Source: an uncultured Pirellula sp.
GTDB taxonomy: Bacteria > Planctomycetota > Planctomycetia > Pirellulales > Pirellulaceae
Direction of reading: 5' to 3'
Length of the DNA: 9,446 nucleotides
NCBI GenBank assembly: GCA_903892365.1
Contig: CAITIF010000883.1
Location: 1 to 9,446 of the forward strand
A model generated the notes under the pieces. The model was given only the letters and a program-made list of their open reading frames with translations. It was not told where the DNA came from and ran no database searches. Below are positions 7,635 through 9,446 of this stretch, piece after piece (within the stretch, counting starts at the first letter, position 1; the number at the start of each line of letters is the position of its first letter). Both the position numbers and the translations under genes were made by a program.

Positions 7635-9095
7635 TTAAAGAGTTTTCAAATACTCTAAAAGATCGTCACGTTCTGCCTCAGTGAGGTCATTGGGAAAGTC
7701 ATGCCCCTGAGAGGACTTTCCCAATTGCTTGGTGTCGAAGAACCAACGACGCTCCGCAGGTTTCAAACGCCTAGGAATCGAATCCACCAACTCAACTTCG
7801 AGCCCCATGCGTTCCGTATCCAAACGGAGAGCCGTTCGACGCCAGATTTCGGGCCTTTGCTGAGGCCTTAGTAAGTGCCACAGTGTCGGCACGCTGCCGT
7901 TGTGGAGATAAGGGGCGGATGCCCATATACCATCCAGCGGCGGCGCGACGTACCCGTCAACTTCTGTAACAGTGTCTTGGGAGCCGTTATTGGCGAACCA
8001 ACTTTTTCCATAGGAATCGCGATGTTGGACCGAAAGCGAATCCAGCCGAACACGATCGGTCCCGATTTCCTCGATCGGAACTCGCAATTCAGGATACTGC
8101 GAATCCGATCCATACGAACCATGACACGATGCACAATTTGCTGAGAACACGGCCTTGCCTCGCATGGCTTTTTCTTGGTCGATCGGGAGTGGATACTTTG
8201 GCGGCCGGAGTTCGGACAGAAATGCGTAGACTTGCCGGAAGTCGTTTTCCCATTGCTTGAACTGCTCGGGACCATTTTCGCGAACCAACATGAACTGCAT
8301 CAAACCGCGATGTCCCTTCTCTGCAAAGCCATCAATATAAATGTGATGCTTGCGATGAAAGTTCCACCAGGGCGGAGCATCCATATCATGATGCACCATG
8401 ACAGCGGGGGGGCGATTAGCGTGAACATTGAGGTCTGCGTCGCGGTAGTTCATAAGCGCCACCCCAAACATCACAGCGTTGCTCGAACCAACAGTCTTGC
8501 CTAAGGGCATGAACAACGAACCAATATCCATGTGAGTCATCGGCTTGTTGATCGCGATCTTCACTTTCCGGACTTGCTCTGTCAGCGACTCTAATGCATA
8601 GGTTGTGTTGGGTGCACCTGGATAGGTCGTTCCGTGCAGGTTGCCACCGTGGCACGCAAAGCAATTCATAGAATACTGTTGAGCTGCATTCTTGACGTAC
8701 TGAAGGGGAAGCTCCGGGCTGTCTGGCCGTGGTGCCAATCCGTATGCCGTCCAAGTGTCGGCTCGCGAGCCAGGTACGCGGGGTACGTCCGACAAGCCCC
8801 AAGTATGCTGTGCACGATCGAGTTCGTTCAAAACATCTTCATCAAAATCAGCGGGAAGATACACGCTCTCCACCAGATGGCGGTATCCGGCTCGGGCGTC
8901 GTCGGACATGCCATTCCAAAGGGATTCGTATTGGACCTGAAGGCTTTTGCGGATGATCTCGGCGGCGTCCTCGGAATTTGCCTCCGCGGCGCGCGCGAGT
9001 TCAGTCGGCTCGCCCGCCGCGAGCCGGGAAACGGTAAGGAATGCGCATAAGAGCACAGTTATCCAAGGGCGAAATCCAGCAGCGGGAGCAACCAT
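7635..9095 (-). CDS. Exported diheme cytochrome c (peroxidase/MauG/RoxA-like)
   Basis: 486 residues. The N-terminus carries an export signal ending near LAAGEP (cleavage about residue 27). Two c-type heme motifs are present: NCFACH (C145, C148, H149) and NCASCH (C321, C324, H325). Between them is a His- and Trp-rich stretch, VHHDMDAPPWWNFHRKHH (234-251), that may supply axial ligands. After the second heme comes APPLDGIWASAPYLHNGSVP, the stretch shared by diheme cytochromes related to bacterial peroxidases, MauG and RoxA. The C-terminus, with GHDF and LLEYLKTL, is typical of planctomycete members. The likely location is periplasmic. Its substrate cannot be told from sequence. It converges on the sensor kinase gene with a 16-base gap and no visible terminator. 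No Shine-Dalgarno precedes the ATG. It may be functionally unrelated to the cbb3 operon. Confidence 0.85.
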   Translation of the reverse strand: MVAPAAGFRPWITVLLCAFLTVSRLAAGEPTELARAAEANSEDAAEIIRKSLQVQYESLWNGMSDDARAGYRHLVESVYLPADFDEDVLNELDRAQHTWGLSDVPRVPGSRADTWTAYGLAPRPDSPELPLQYVKNAAQQYSMNCFACHGGNLHGTTYPGAPNTTYALESLTEQVRKVKIAINKPMTHMDIGSLFMPLGKTVGSSNAVMFGVALMNYRDADLNVHANRPPAVMVHHDMDAPPWWNFHRKHHIYIDGFAEKGHRGLMQFMLVRENGPEQFKQWENDFRQVYAFLSELRPPKYPLPIDQEKAMRGKAVFSANCASCHGSYGSDSQYPELRVPIEEIGTDRVRLDSLSVQHRDSYGKSWFANNGSQDTVTEVDGYVAPPLDGIWASAPYLHNGSVPTLWHLLRPQQRPEIWRRTALRLDTERMGLEVELVDSIPRRLKPAERRWFFDTKQLGKSSQGHDFPNDLTEAERDDLLEYLKTL

Positions 9096-9207
9096 TTCGT
9101 GGGATCAGGTTAGAAATTACGAGAACGCGGGCACTAAAAAATGCAGTCACCACTATTCTAACCGACAGAAAAGCCCTGGAAGCAACTAGTTCCCCAAAAA
9201 GCTCTGC
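9096..9207 (-). promoter_or_regulatory. Leader/promoter region of the diheme cytochrome gene (tentative)
   Basis: This 112-base non-coding stretch must hold the promoter of the minus-strand cytochrome gene if that gene is transcribed alone. A minus-strand TAGAAT (9160-9155) could be a -10 box, with TTGCTT (9185-9180) as a poor -35 at 19 bases. An 8-bp inverted repeat, GGTTAGAA (9108-9115) and TTCTAACC (9156-9163), brackets 40 bases and its right arm covers the candidate -10, so it could be an operator. All of this is pattern-based and weak. Confidence 0.25.
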
Positions 9208-9337
9208 CGTAGGCCGTAACAAGTCGTTTTGGACGCCGTTACGGCGTGGCGCGCTAGGTATGCCGACTTGTTCGATGGGGGCAATTCGGTTGGGAAGGGG
9301 GATGCCGTAATTGCGCTAGCGCTTGTTACGGCCTACG
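9208..9337. repeat. 130-bp palindromic element with perfect 16-bp terminal inverted repeats (REP/BIME- or MITE-like)
   Basis: CGTAGGCCGTAACAAG at 9208-9223 is the exact reverse complement of CTTGTTACGGCCTACG at 9322-9337. Each end also forms its own hairpin: GCCGTAAC (9213-9220) pairs with GTTACGGC (9238-9245), and GCCGTAA (9304-9310) pairs with TTACGGC (9326-9332). The left half has a tight hairpin, ACGCCGTTACGGCGT (9233-9247), and a 9-bp pair, AACAAGTCG (9218-9226) with CGACTTGTT (9264-9272). The right half has a perfect palindrome, GCGCTAGCGC (9313-9322). Two similar palindromic units facing each other is the layout of a BIME built from two REP sequences. No target duplication is seen at the edges and it encodes nothing convincing. 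Confidence 0.8.
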
Positions 9338-9446
9338 TTCGTGGGTGGTATAACGCTTGGCAATCATCAATCGCATCAACTTCCGCGATACGGCATGAAG
9401 CAGCAAAAACAGCAACGAGTAGAACGCCGCATCCGCAAGAAAATAC
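9326..9446 (-). CDS. C-terminal end of a probable membrane protein (partial, start outside window)
   Basis: On the minus strand the frame is open from the window edge to a TAA at 9328-9326, giving 39 residues. They read as one hydrophobic segment (FYSLLFLLLHAV) followed by a basic cytoplasmic-looking tail (RKLMRLMIAKRY, then THERRP). The composition looks coding, whereas the other frames are Cys-rich or stop early. The stop and last three codons lie inside the right arm of the palindromic element. The family cannot be recognised from so short a piece. It would be transcribed in the same direction as the diheme cytochrome, about 230 bases upstream of it. Confidence 0.45.
   Translation of the reverse strand, partial: YFLADAAFYSLLFLLLHAVSRKLMRLMIAKRYTTHERRP

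Noticed and set aside
7619..7660. Possible terminator between the convergent genes (AGAGT ... ACTCT near 7640-7655)
   Set aside because: The stem is only five base pairs, lies inside the cytochrome coding end and lacks a clear T-run in context.
9041..9310. 89-residue plus-strand open frame through the leader and repeat
   Set aside because: It runs through the palindromic element and the start of the opposite gene, with no ribosome site or recognisable protein features.

Overview
The window is most likely from a planctomycete chromosome, of the Pirellulaceae (Rhodopirellula-like) type. This rests on moderate GC content, on genes with and without clear Shine-Dalgarno sequences, on a planctomycete-style secreted diheme cytochrome, and on a planctomycete-looking palindromic repeat. 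The assignment is an inference from gene content and style; no sequence search was run.

Positions 1-7618 form a tightly packed plus-strand operon. It is the assembly half of a cbb3-type (microaerobic, high-affinity) cytochrome c oxidase locus: ccoG (5' end outside the window), ccoH, a SafE/DsbD_2-like membrane protein with Cys motifs, the copper-exporting P-type ATPase ccoI, and the 48-residue ccoS. The structural genes ccoNOP are presumably just upstream. Two genes follow ccoS. The first encodes an exported single-CXXCH heme protein of unknown function (5149-6495). The second encodes a soluble histidine kinase with a FixL-type heme PAS domain (6476-7618). Most junctions overlap (4, 17, 4 and 20 bases), so copper supply, oxidase maturation, the unknown heme protein and an oxygen sensor appear to be made as one unit. 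No response regulator lies in the window.

Positions 7635-9095, on the minus strand and convergent with the operon, encode an exported diheme cytochrome c of the peroxidase/MauG/RoxA-like kind. The genes are only 16 bases apart and I see no convincing terminator between them.

Positions 9096-9446 hold the leader of the diheme cytochrome gene, a 130-bp palindromic element bounded by perfect 16-bp inverted repeats (REP/BIME- or MITE-like), and what looks like the C-terminal end of another minus-strand membrane protein whose stop codon lies inside one repeat arm.

The best candidates for something undescribed are the unknown secreted heme protein locked between ccoS and the FixL-like sensor, and the sensor itself as part of a planctomycete cbb3 operon.
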